Shown: positions 34,808 to 42,233 of the stretch, in pieces
Position numbering within the stretch: the stretch's first letter is position 1
Layout: every line of letters begins with the position of its first letter
Assembly: GCF_049673105.1 (NCBI RefSeq)
Contig: NZ_JBATXG010000025.1
Span: 62,001 to 126,000, forward strand
Direction of reading: 5' to 3'
Length of the DNA stretch: 64,000 nt
Origin: Castellaniella sp049673105
GTDB taxonomy: Bacteria; Pseudomonadota; Gammaproteobacteria; Burkholderiales; Burkholderiaceae_B
Notes under the pieces: model-generated
Database searches by the model: none
Told to the model about the DNA's origin: nothing
Seen by the model: only the letters and a program-made list of their open reading frames with translations
Translations under genes and position numbers: made by a program

Positions 34808-35410
34808 GCAGCCGCTATGAAAGCGGAATTCGGGATCGGGGGATTCGATCAGGGTCTGCTCGAGCTGCCGGATCCGCGCCACGGACCGCTGGATGTCATC
34901 GCTTGCCCCATACTGCTCTGCGAAGCGCAGGTAGTGCTGGTAATGGCGGGCTTCCGACTGCAACAAACCGGCATAGAACGCCGCCAGCTCTTCATCCAGA
35001 TGCGGCACCAGCGCGGCAAAGCGCTCGCAGGACCGAGCCTCGATAAACGCCCCCACGATCAGCGTATCCACCAATTTCGCCGGTTCATGGGTGCGCACCG
35101 CCGCCCGCAAACCCGACGCATAACGGCTGGCGGTCAAGGGGCGCAAGGCGATGCCGCGCCGCTTGATCAGCCGCAGCACCTGCTCGTGGTGCACCAGTTC
35201 TTCTCTAGCCAGTTTGGACAGCGTCATCGCCAGAGCGGCATCCTGACCATAACGCGCAATCAGGCTCATGGCTGTGGCGGCGGCCTTCAGTTCGCAATTG
35301 CGGTGATCCAACAGCAGGATGTCCTGCTGCGCCAGCGCGGTCTGCACCCAGGCCTCGGGGGTCGGGCAAGGCAGAAATTCGATCAAATCAGACGGCAGAT
35401 TCATGGTCAT
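34799..35410 (-). CDS. miaE: tRNA 2-methylthio-N6-isopentenyladenosine hydroxylase
   Basis: A 203-residue ferritin-like diiron monooxygenase that hydroxylates the isopentenyl group of ms2i6A37 in tRNA, using oxygen. The iron ligands are in ELKAAATAMSL, REELVHHEQVL, EARSCERF and SEARHYQHYL, the expected Glu and ExxH pattern. The frame begins MTMNLPSDLIEF; the ATG at 35410 and that at 35404 are both possible. It is a single-gene unit beyond the receptor hairpin. Confidence 0.94.
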   Translation of the reverse strand: MTMNLPSDLIEFLPCPTPEAWVQTALAQQDILLLDHRNCELKAAATAMSLIARYGQDAALAMTLSKLAREELVHHEQVLRLIKRRGIALRPLTASRYASGLRAAVRTHEPAKLVDTLIVGAFIEARSCERFAALVPHLDEELAAFYAGLLQSEARHYQHYLRFAEQYGASDDIQRSVARIRQLEQTLIESPDPEFRFHSGCPA

Positions 35411-35429
35411 GCATTTTAGTGTGCCGGGA

Positions 35430-36338
35430 TCAGGCGCCGGCGGCAGCAGGCTGCGCCAAGGTCCGGGCTGCCTGCAGCACCGCCGTGGTCAGCTGTTCCA
35501 TCGTATGCGTACCCGTGCGCCAATACTGCCAATACAGCGGGACATCGTGCCAGCGATCCGGCCACACAGGCACCAGATGCCCCGCGTCCAGCGATGCCTG
35601 CACCATCGGCAGCGGATTCAGCGTCCAGCCCAGACCGGCCAGCGTGGCCGCCACGAAGGCATGAGACGAGGGTACCCACCACGTGGGCGGCTGCCAGGCT
35701 TGTCCGCCCATGATCGGGCGCACGGACTGCGCCTGCATGTCGTCCTTGCGATTGAACACCAGCACGGGCGCCTGGGCCAGAGCATCCGCCGTCACGCCTT
35801 GCGGGAAATGGCGGGCACGGAAACCGGGCGTGCAGGTCGCCACGTAACGCATGCTGCCCAGGGCATGCACCCGGCAACCTTGCACCGGCGCGCCCAGCGT
35901 GGTGACGGCGGCCAGCACGCTGCCGTTGCGCAACAGGGCCGCCGAGTGATCCTGATCTTCGGGAATCATGTCCAACGTCGCGCGGGTCTGCGCCGCATAC
36001 CGGGCGGCAGCCTCGATAAACCAGGTTTCCAGGCTGTCATGGTTGACGGCGATGCGCAGGCTGGGGACGGGTTTGTCGGCGCTCATGCCCAAACGGTCCA
36101 GCGCCTCGTGTTCCAGCACAGCCGCCTGGTTCGCCAGCTGCACCAGCACGCGGCCATCCGCCGTCGCCTGAACGGGCGCCGTGCGCAGCACCAGCAACCT
36201 GCCCATGCGGGATTCCAAAGTCTTGATGCGTTGGGACACCGCAGACGGGGTCACGTGCAGGGCGGCGGCAGCCCGCTCGAAACTGCCTTCCCGCACGACG
36301 GCGGCCAGGGCGCGCAGATTGTCGTGATCCAACTGCAT
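35430..36338 (-). CDS. argP: LysR family transcriptional regulator ArgP
   Basis: A 302-residue regulator of the ArgP/IciA group, which senses lysine and arginine and controls amino-acid export. The helix-turn-helix reads LDHDNLRALAAVVREGSFERAA and TPSAVSQRIKTLESRMGRLLVLR, and the C-terminal domain contains LGAPVQGCRVHALGSMRY and RKDDMQAQ, typical of ArgP. The ATG at 36338 has AAGGAA upstream; an ATG eight codons earlier is unlikely. It is divergent from the LysE/ArgO exporter gene across an AT-rich gap, the expected regulator-target pair. Confidence 0.93.
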   Translation of the reverse strand: MQLDHDNLRALAAVVREGSFERAAAALHVTPSAVSQRIKTLESRMGRLLVLRTAPVQATADGRVLVQLANQAAVLEHEALDRLGMSADKPVPSLRIAVNHDSLETWFIEAAARYAAQTRATLDMIPEDQDHSAALLRNGSVLAAVTTLGAPVQGCRVHALGSMRYVATCTPGFRARHFPQGVTADALAQAPVLVFNRKDDMQAQSVRPIMGGQAWQPPTWWVPSSHAFVAATLAGLGWTLNPLPMVQASLDAGHLVPVWPDRWHDVPLYWQYWRTGTHTMEQLTTAVLQAARTLAQPAAAGA

Positions 36339-36366
36339 GCAGGTTCCTTCGCCTAATTCCAATTAA

Positions 36367-36381
36367 TTAAGGATATCTTAA
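36367..36381. promoter_or_regulatory. TTAAG-N5-CTTAA dyad between argP and argO
   Basis: A perfect 5-base inverted repeat with a GATAT centre lies in the AT-rich gap (about 36350-36415). It is the strongest dyad in the argP-argO gap and has the size of a LysR half-site pair. Candidate ArgP operator; not proven. Confidence 0.42.
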
Positions 36382-36498
36382 TCATATTTAATAAAATTAG
36401 TTTTTATTTATTTGAGGGGCACGTGACAATAACGGCATCCCGCGAAGGACAAGGCCTGCACCGTCCTTCGCCGCATCATGCATTTTCCGGAGGATTCC

Positions 36499-37125
36499 AT
36501 GTTTGCCGCCCCCGCGCTTGCCCCCCTGCTGTCGGCCTGGACCAGCGGCGCCCTGACCGGGCTGGGCATGTTCGCCGTCGTCGGTGCGCAAAGCGCCTTC
36601 ATCCTGCGCCAAGGCATCGCCAGGGCGCACCTGCCTGCCATCCTGCTGGTCTGCGCCCTGATCGACGCCTGCTTCATATTCGCCAGCGTCTCGGGACTGC
36701 AGGCCCTGATGCAACATCTGCCGGGATTGCAGGACTTCGTGCTGTGGGCCGGCGTCATCTTCCTGTCCTGGTACGGTACGCAGTCGGCCTACCGGGCCTG
36801 GCGGCCCGCCGTGGATCGCCAAGGCGATCAGGCCGCCCTCTCGTCGCGGCGGGCCGCCTTGCTGGGCGCGCTGGGTTTTACCCTGCTGAATCCGCATTTC
36901 TGGCTGGATATGATGGTGCTGGGCTCGATCGCCCACCGCTTTGCCGATGCGCGTTTCGGCTTTGCCGCCGGGGCGCTCAGCGCCAGCATCCTGTGGCTGA
37001 CCGTGCTGGGGCTGGGGTCGCGGCTATGCGCCCCCCTGTTCCAGGCCCCGCAGGCCTGGCGCTGGCTGGATGGCGCCATCGCCGCCGTCATGTTCCTGCT
37101 GGCCTGGCGCCTGCTGCCTGTCTAG
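36499..37125 (+). CDS. argO: LysE/ArgO family amino-acid exporter
   Basis: A 208-residue inner membrane exporter with about six helices, in the LysE superfamily. It begins LLSAWTSGALTGLGMFAVVGAQSAFILRQGI, the ArgO/LysE signature, and has the conserved TLLNPHFWLDMMVLG. These proteins export basic amino acids such as arginine or lysine. The ATG at 36499 is chosen for its GGAGG five bases upstream; an in-frame ATG at 36478 has no ribosome site. The divergent argP gene is its likely activator. Confidence 0.93.
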   Translation: MFAAPALAPLLSAWTSGALTGLGMFAVVGAQSAFILRQGIARAHLPAILLVCALIDACFIFASVSGLQALMQHLPGLQDFVLWAGVIFLSWYGTQSAYRAWRPAVDRQGDQAALSSRRAALLGALGFTLLNPHFWLDMMVLGSIAHRFADARFGFAAGALSASILWLTVLGLGSRLCAPLFQAPQAWRWLDGAIAAVMFLLAWRLLPV

Positions 37126-37144
37126 GTCCCCTACCCGCGCGCGA

Positions 37145-37786
37145 TCAATGCAGGTCGCGGGTATAGACGAATTTGGGCATGCTCCAGCGAAACCGCAGCG
37201 CCAGCAGCCGCAGACCCAGGCCGATCAGCAGCGCTCCGCCCACCACCAGATCGTGATCCCAGAACAAGGCCAACCCAGTCAGATACAGGGCTGCGCTGAC
37301 GATGGACACCGTGGCGTAGAGTTCCGCCCGGAACAAGAGCGGGATTTCGTTGCACAGCACATCGCGCAGCACCCCGCCCACGCAGCCGGTGATCATGCCC
37401 GACAGAATCGCCACGCCCCAGGACAGGCCCAGACCCAAGGCCACATCCACGCCGATGATGGTGAACACGACCAGGCCGACCGCATCCAGAAACAGGAACA
37501 GATGACGCAAAGAATGCGCGAAGCGGGCCAGCACGATGGTCGCCAAAGCGGCGCCGCCGGTGATCAACAGATAGTGGGGATTCGCCACCCAGGTCAGGGG
37601 ATGGTGATTGAGCAGCACGTCGCGCACCGAACCGCCGCCCAGCGCGGTGATGCAGCCCAACATGCACACGCCCAGCCAATCCATTTCGCGACGCCCCGCC
37701 GCCAACGCGGCAGTCATGGCCTCGGCGGCAATGGCGATCAGAAACAGGATATGCAGGAAATCGCTGGTGATATCGGGAGCGGGCAT
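37145..37786 (-). CDS. Trimeric intracellular cation (TRIC) channel family protein
   Basis: A 213-residue membrane protein of the UPF0126/YicG family, related to TRIC channels. Two tandem repeats of about 80 residues are visible, each with a glycine-rich motif: ALGGGSVRDVLL and GCVGGVLRDVLC. About seven helices are expected. Bacterial members conduct monovalent cations or export metabolites such as glycine; the role here is open. It converges with argO. Length is typical. Confidence 0.92.
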   Translation of the reverse strand: MPAPDITSDFLHILFLIAIAAEAMTAALAAGRREMDWLGVCMLGCITALGGGSVRDVLLNHHPLTWVANPHYLLITGGAALATIVLARFAHSLRHLFLFLDAVGLVVFTIIGVDVALGLGLSWGVAILSGMITGCVGGVLRDVLCNEIPLLFRAELYATVSIVSAALYLTGLALFWDHDLVVGGALLIGLGLRLLALRFRWSMPKFVYTRDLH

Positions 37787-37870
37787 ACGGTGGACTTTAC
37801 AGGAAAGCGAGTGTGTGACGGATCGAATAGCGCAGGGCGATTGGCTGTCTTCTACGGACGGCAGGCAATA

Positions 37871-37900
37871 TTGTGCGGCGCAGTACCGCCAGAATAATAT
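37871..37900 (+). promoter_or_regulatory. Sigma70-like promoter next to the restriction island
   Basis: TTGTGC (37871-37876) and TAATAT (37895-37900) are separated by 18 bases and lie in an AT-rich patch, pointing right. It faces the end of hsdS, with no convincing gene downstream. It may have driven a gene lost when the island inserted. Confidence 0.35.
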
Positions 37901-37922
37901 AAATGCCCATCCCCGAGAGACA

Positions 37923-38030
37923 TCACCATGACAGCGCCGGTTGCCGTGCCAGCAAGCTGTTGTCGCCGGTGTAACACTGCCCCCCAGAGCAGGTTTTCAC
38001 TGGGTCATTACAGTCAGGCGCATAGCACTT
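37923..38030 (-). pseudogene. Cysteine-rich C-terminal fragment of an unknown protein
   Basis: On the minus strand a frame ending at TGA (37923-37925) encodes about 35 residues with the pattern C-x4-C-x7-C-x4-C (KCYAPDCNDPVKTCSGGQCY). It runs straight into the 3' end of hsdS and has no start codon. Codon choice is host-like. It may be the end of a secreted protein cut off when the hsd genes arrived. I do not recognise the family, and it could be chance. Confidence 0.3.
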
Positions 38031-38032
38031 CC

Positions 38033-39700
38033 CTACACCTGCGCTATCACTGCGCCCAGCAGTTCGGCTTGCTTGATGGTGGCGGCATCAATCTGTTGAG
38101 CCAGCAAATCGCATAAATTCATCAACTGATCAGTGCGGGCAACGATGTGGCGTTGTTCTGCTAGGGGAGGAAGGGGAATTAAAAATTGCCCAAGACTCTC
38201 AAGGTTTAGCTTCGGCATCTTTATGCGATTCTCAGCCAGCCGAACTTGAGCCAAAAACGTTTCGGACAGGATAACTTTAAGCATGAAATCTGTGCATACA
38301 TGACATACGATTGGATACATGTCTGCACTGCAAAGACCATCATATGGTGCGACAACAGCCTTGTTCAATGAGGGACGAATTTTCGAGTAAAGAATTTGCC
38401 CTTCGTAAAAACGATTGTTGGGGCCAGTGGCCCCTGACTCTGCAACCGTTCTATGTAACAACAAACTGCCCGTATCTTTTTCGATCGAGTCAGGCGCAAT
38501 CTGATTCTCGTCTGGGAAATCCCCAGCGGAGACCAGTTCAGACTTTACTGTGTTGGTGGCGAAAAATCGCACCCACTCCCACCCCTGTGGCAATGCATAA
38601 GGCTTTTCTCCCTCTGTCACTGGTGGCAAGGGCTTGGGCTTTTTGATCTTGCCTTGCTTCACCAGCCGCCGTTTCTTCTCTTCGATTTCTTTCAGCAGCT
38701 CGCTAGCCGGCTTGTCTTTCGGATCTTGCGGGACGAGTTTTCCCATCATCGCCAATTGCAGGATGACCTTGCGCAACTCGGCAACGTCTTCCTTGACGGT
38801 GTAGAGTTCGCCGAAGTGTTCGGCGAGGAAGATCTGGGCGCGCTGGTGTTGGTCGGGTTCGGCAATGTTCAGCAGTTGCTTGATGGCTGCGGCATGAACG
38901 GTCAGGCGCGTTTTCTTCTGCGCAGTGCGCAGTTTTTCCAGTCCATCGCAACGAATCATCAGTTCGTTGATTTTGGCAACGATACGGTACTGCTCATTTA
39001 CTGGTGGAATCGGATGAACACTATGAATGGCATCCTCCGTTCCCAAGCGAGGCATTTTCACACCATACATCAGCGTATTTACGTGGGAAAGGAAATCTGG
39101 GCGCTTTAACAACCACCGTAGAAACTCAGGGATGACTGCTTTGGATGGAACAATCGGAACTATCTCAGTAGTGCAGGCACCAGCCGAGTCTGCAACCAAC
39201 ACTTTGTCCAAATATGGACGGAGCTTTCCATAAAGAACATCTCCCTCCTTAAAGGTTGATTTTGTCGATTTCGATTCACGCTGGAAATACCTTGCTCGAC
39301 AGATAAGCCGGGAGGTTTCTTTTTCAATATCCTCCAGGTCAAGTAGCCAAGTATCCTCGGCGATTTCGCTCGGATCAATATTGGGCCTACCGTTGTAATC
39401 AGAGAAGGATTGCAGGCGTGCCCACTCCCATCCCCGCGGCAGCGAATAAAGCTTTTCTTCTTCCCTTATCGGCGGCAAGGACTTGGGTTTCTTGATCTTG
39501 CCTTCCTTCATCAACCGCTGCTTCTCAACCTCGATTTCTTGCAGCAGTTCGCTTGCAGGCTGCTCGTCCGGATCTTGCGGCACCAGCTTGCCCAGCATGG
39601 CCAACGTCAGAATCAGCTCGCGCAGTTTCTTGATGCCATCGGGTGCAGCAAAGGCGGTGTCAAAGTGCTTTTCCAACAGTTCAGCGGTGTGCCTACTCAT
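38033..39700 (-). CDS. hsdS: Type I restriction enzyme specificity subunit
   Basis: A 555-residue HsdS subunit that chooses the target sequence. Each half has an alpha-helical conserved segment plus one target recognition domain. The two conserved segments are clear repeats of each other: LAMLGKLVPQDP near residue 36 and LAMMGKLVPQDP near residue 320, each followed by a Lys-rich KGKIKKPK-type stretch and then LPRGWEWARL or LPQGWEWVRF. The target domains end NEQYRIVAKI and EQRHIVARTDQL. The ATG at 39700 overlaps the yhcG gene by eight bases. Exact recognition sequence cannot be read by eye. Confidence 0.92.
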   Translation of the reverse strand: MSRHTAELLEKHFDTAFAAPDGIKKLRELILTLAMLGKLVPQDPDEQPASELLQEIEVEKQRLMKEGKIKKPKSLPPIREEEKLYSLPRGWEWARLQSFSDYNGRPNIDPSEIAEDTWLLDLEDIEKETSRLICRARYFQRESKSTKSTFKEGDVLYGKLRPYLDKVLVADSAGACTTEIVPIVPSKAVIPEFLRWLLKRPDFLSHVNTLMYGVKMPRLGTEDAIHSVHPIPPVNEQYRIVAKINELMIRCDGLEKLRTAQKKTRLTVHAAAIKQLLNIAEPDQHQRAQIFLAEHFGELYTVKEDVAELRKVILQLAMMGKLVPQDPKDKPASELLKEIEEKKRRLVKQGKIKKPKPLPPVTEGEKPYALPQGWEWVRFFATNTVKSELVSAGDFPDENQIAPDSIEKDTGSLLLHRTVAESGATGPNNRFYEGQILYSKIRPSLNKAVVAPYDGLCSADMYPIVCHVCTDFMLKVILSETFLAQVRLAENRIKMPKLNLESLGQFLIPLPPLAEQRHIVARTDQLMNLCDLLAQQIDAATIKQAELLGAVIAQV

Positions 39701-40733
39701 CCTCGCCTCCCAGCTCGCGCTCAATCTGTTCGATGCTGGGCAGGCTGGTTTGCAATTCTTCAGGCAGGGATTCAATCAATTGGTATTCCGCCACGCCGAT
39801 GGGCTGGGCCTTGTCGCGCAATGCGTATTCAGCCACCACGGTGTTCTTGCTCTTGCACAGCAACAGGCCGATGGTGGGGTTGTCCTGTTCGGCCTTGACC
39901 TGCATATCCACAGCAGTGAGGTAGAAGCCCAGTTGCCCCAGATGCTCCGGTTTGAAGGCGCCGCCTTTGAGTTCAATGACGACGTAACAGCGCAGCTTCA
40001 GGTGATAGAACAGCAGGTCCACGAAAAATTCGTCACCCCCCACGTTCAGCAATACTTGCCGCCCGACAAAGGCGAAGCCTGCGCCCAGTTCCAGCAGGAA
40101 CTCGATGACGTGTTTGACCAGGGCGTTTTCGATTTCCCGCTCCTGCGCTTCTTCGGTCAGGCCGAGAAAGTCAAAGCGGTAAGGGTCTTTCAACGACTCG
40201 CGGGCAAGGTCGGATTGTGGTGCGGGCAGGCGTGCATCGAAATTGGTGACGGCCTGCCCCTTGCGCTCCAGCAGTCTGGTTTCTATCTGCATCACCAACA
40301 CATTGCGTGACCAGCCATGCTCGATGGCTTGGGCGGCATACCAGCGGCGTGCTTCCTGGCTGGGCAGTTTGTCCAGCAGGGCCAGTTGGTGATACCAGGG
40401 CAATTGTGCAAGCACCTCTTGCACAAATGGGGCATCCGGCCAGGCCTGGGCAAAGGCGCGCATGTACTTGAGGTTGCGTGGGGAAAACCCTTTCATCTCT
40501 GGGAAAGCAGTGCGCAGGTCATGGGCCAGCCGCTCGATGACCTTGGCTCCCCAGCCTTGTGCGGTTTGTCGTTGCAGGATGTCCTGACCGATCTGCCAGT
40601 AGAGCAGCACCAGCTCACGATTGACCGCACGCGCCGCCTGTTGTTGGGCGTTGTGGATGCGGGCTTTCAGCTCGCCCAGCCAGTGGTCGTAGCCTTCGGG
40701 CACGGGCATCAGGGAGACGGGCTTCTCGCTCAT
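39693..40733 (-). CDS. PDDEXK nuclease-domain protein YhcG (DUF1016)
   Basis: A 346-residue DUF1016 protein. The N-terminal half is helical (YWQIGQDILQRQTAQGWG, GFSPRNLKYMRAFAQAW) and probably binds DNA; the C-terminal half is a PDDEXK nuclease domain with D in GGDEFFVDLLFYH and ExK in VVIELKGG. Family members act on branched or single-stranded DNA and are found next to type I restriction genes. It overlaps hsdM by four bases upstream and hsdS by eight downstream, so it is made together with the enzyme subunits. Its role in restriction is not established. Confidence 0.9.
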   Translation of the reverse strand: MSEKPVSLMPVPEGYDHWLGELKARIHNAQQQAARAVNRELVLLYWQIGQDILQRQTAQGWGAKVIERLAHDLRTAFPEMKGFSPRNLKYMRAFAQAWPDAPFVQEVLAQLPWYHQLALLDKLPSQEARRWYAAQAIEHGWSRNVLVMQIETRLLERKGQAVTNFDARLPAPQSDLARESLKDPYRFDFLGLTEEAQEREIENALVKHVIEFLLELGAGFAFVGRQVLLNVGGDEFFVDLLFYHLKLRCYVVIELKGGAFKPEHLGQLGFYLTAVDMQVKAEQDNPTIGLLLCKSKNTVVAEYALRDKAQPIGVAEYQLIESLPEELQTSLPSIEQIERELGGEDE

Positions 40734-42208
40734 GCGGCGCCTCCGCTGGTGGCCCTAAGGGCTGTCAGCAGTTCGGTTTTCAGCGCCTGTTGTGCGTCGG
40801 CGAGTTGTTGGGTGATTTGCTGGTATTCGGCCATCAGTTCGTCCGGATCACCCAGTTCGACAGCCACCTCGTACGGGTTCTTGCAGTCCAGGTTGTAGTT
40901 GCGAGCTGCCAGATCCTTGGCTGAGATCTTCCAGGCATGCTCGGTGGTCTTACGTCCCTTGCGTTGCGGACCGCCCCACCAGGCTTTCTCGAGATCGAAT
41001 TCCTCATTAGTCAGCGGCTTGGAACGGGAATAGCTCTTGTAGCCTGCCGGGTAGGGATGCTCGAAGAACCATACGTCCCTTGTGGGGCTGCCCTTTTCGA
41101 AGAACAGGAGGTTGGTGGCGATGCTGGTATAGGGGGCGAACACGCCTTTGGGCAGGCGCACGATGGTGTGCAGGTTGAACTCATCCAGCAGTTCGCGCTT
41201 GAGCGTGGTTTTCACCCCCTCGCCGAACAAGAAACCATCCGGCAGCACCACAGCGGCGCGCCCGGTATCATGCCTGAGCAGGTGCATGATCAGCGCCATG
41301 AACAGGTCGGCGGTCTCGCGAGTCTGGTGCTTGGCGAGGAAATTCTTCTCGATGCCATCCTCTTCCATGCCACCGAAGGGTGGGTTGGTAATGATGAGGT
41401 CCACCCGGTCGCGTGGGCCGTAGTCCTTGTAGGGGCGAGAGAGCGTGTTGTCGTGGCGGATACGGGTAGGCACATCGATGCCGTGCAGCATCATGTTGGT
41501 CATGGCGAGCATGTGCGGCAGGGGCTTCTTCTCAAAGCCATGGATGTTCTCTTGCAACAGCCGGTTGTCTTCTGGCGTCTTGACCTGTTTCTTGATGTGC
41601 TCGATAGCGCAGGTCAGGAAGCCGCCCGTGCCGCAGGCCGGGTCGAGGATGCTTTCGCCGAGTTTCGGATCGAGGACATCGACCATGAACTGCGTAACCG
41701 CACGCGGGGTGTAGTACTCGCCGGCGTTACCGGCCGACTGCAGGTCGGCAAGGATTTTTTCGTAGATTTCGTTGAACAGGTGCCGGTCGCTGGACGAGTT
41801 GAAATCCACATCCTCTTCAATGGTGTTGATCACCTGGCGCAGCAGCGTGCCGGACTTCATGTAGTTGTAGGCATCCTCGAACACTGAGCCGATCACCCGG
41901 CCTTGCGCGGACACGCCCGCCTTGGTGGCAAGCTGTTTCAAGAAAGGAAAGAGGTCGTTGTTGACAAAGTCGACCAGCTCTTCGCCGGTCATGCCTTCCG
42001 GATCCTTGGCCCAGTTACTCCAGCGAAAGCGGCTTTGCAGCGGCGAGCGGTAGCTGGACTGGGTCAGTTCCCACTCCTGTTCCTTGTCGTCAAAGATTTT
42101 CAGAAACAATAGCCAGCAGATCTGGCTGATGCGCTGGGCGTCGCCATCGACGCCGACATCCTTGCGCATGATGTCTTGAATGGTTTTGATGAGAGTTGCG
42201 AGTGACAT
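40730..42208 (-). CDS. hsdM: Type I restriction enzyme methyltransferase subunit
   Basis: A 492-residue N6-adenine DNA methyltransferase subunit. The N-terminal helical part (LATLIKTIQDIMRKDVGVDGDAQR) is followed by a SAM-binding motif in LDPACGTGGFL and the catalytic NPPF in IITNPPFGGMEEDG. It modifies host DNA at the sequence chosen by HsdS and works in the restriction complex with HsdR. It follows hsdR by 25 bases and overlaps the yhcG start by four bases. Length is normal. Confidence 0.96.
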   Translation of the reverse strand: MSLATLIKTIQDIMRKDVGVDGDAQRISQICWLLFLKIFDDKEQEWELTQSSYRSPLQSRFRWSNWAKDPEGMTGEELVDFVNNDLFPFLKQLATKAGVSAQGRVIGSVFEDAYNYMKSGTLLRQVINTIEEDVDFNSSSDRHLFNEIYEKILADLQSAGNAGEYYTPRAVTQFMVDVLDPKLGESILDPACGTGGFLTCAIEHIKKQVKTPEDNRLLQENIHGFEKKPLPHMLAMTNMMLHGIDVPTRIRHDNTLSRPYKDYGPRDRVDLIITNPPFGGMEEDGIEKNFLAKHQTRETADLFMALIMHLLRHDTGRAAVVLPDGFLFGEGVKTTLKRELLDEFNLHTIVRLPKGVFAPYTSIATNLLFFEKGSPTRDVWFFEHPYPAGYKSYSRSKPLTNEEFDLEKAWWGGPQRKGRKTTEHAWKISAKDLAARNYNLDCKNPYEVAVELGDPDELMAEYQQITQQLADAQQALKTELLTALRATSGGAA

Positions 42209-42233
42209 GACTACATCCTGGGTCTAGTTCAGG

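Noticed and set aside
37928..38116. A 62-codon plus-strand ORF downstream of a promoter-like sequence
   Set aside because: Nearly half of it is antisense to hsdS and it resembles no protein; the promoter was kept as a weak feature, the ORF was not.
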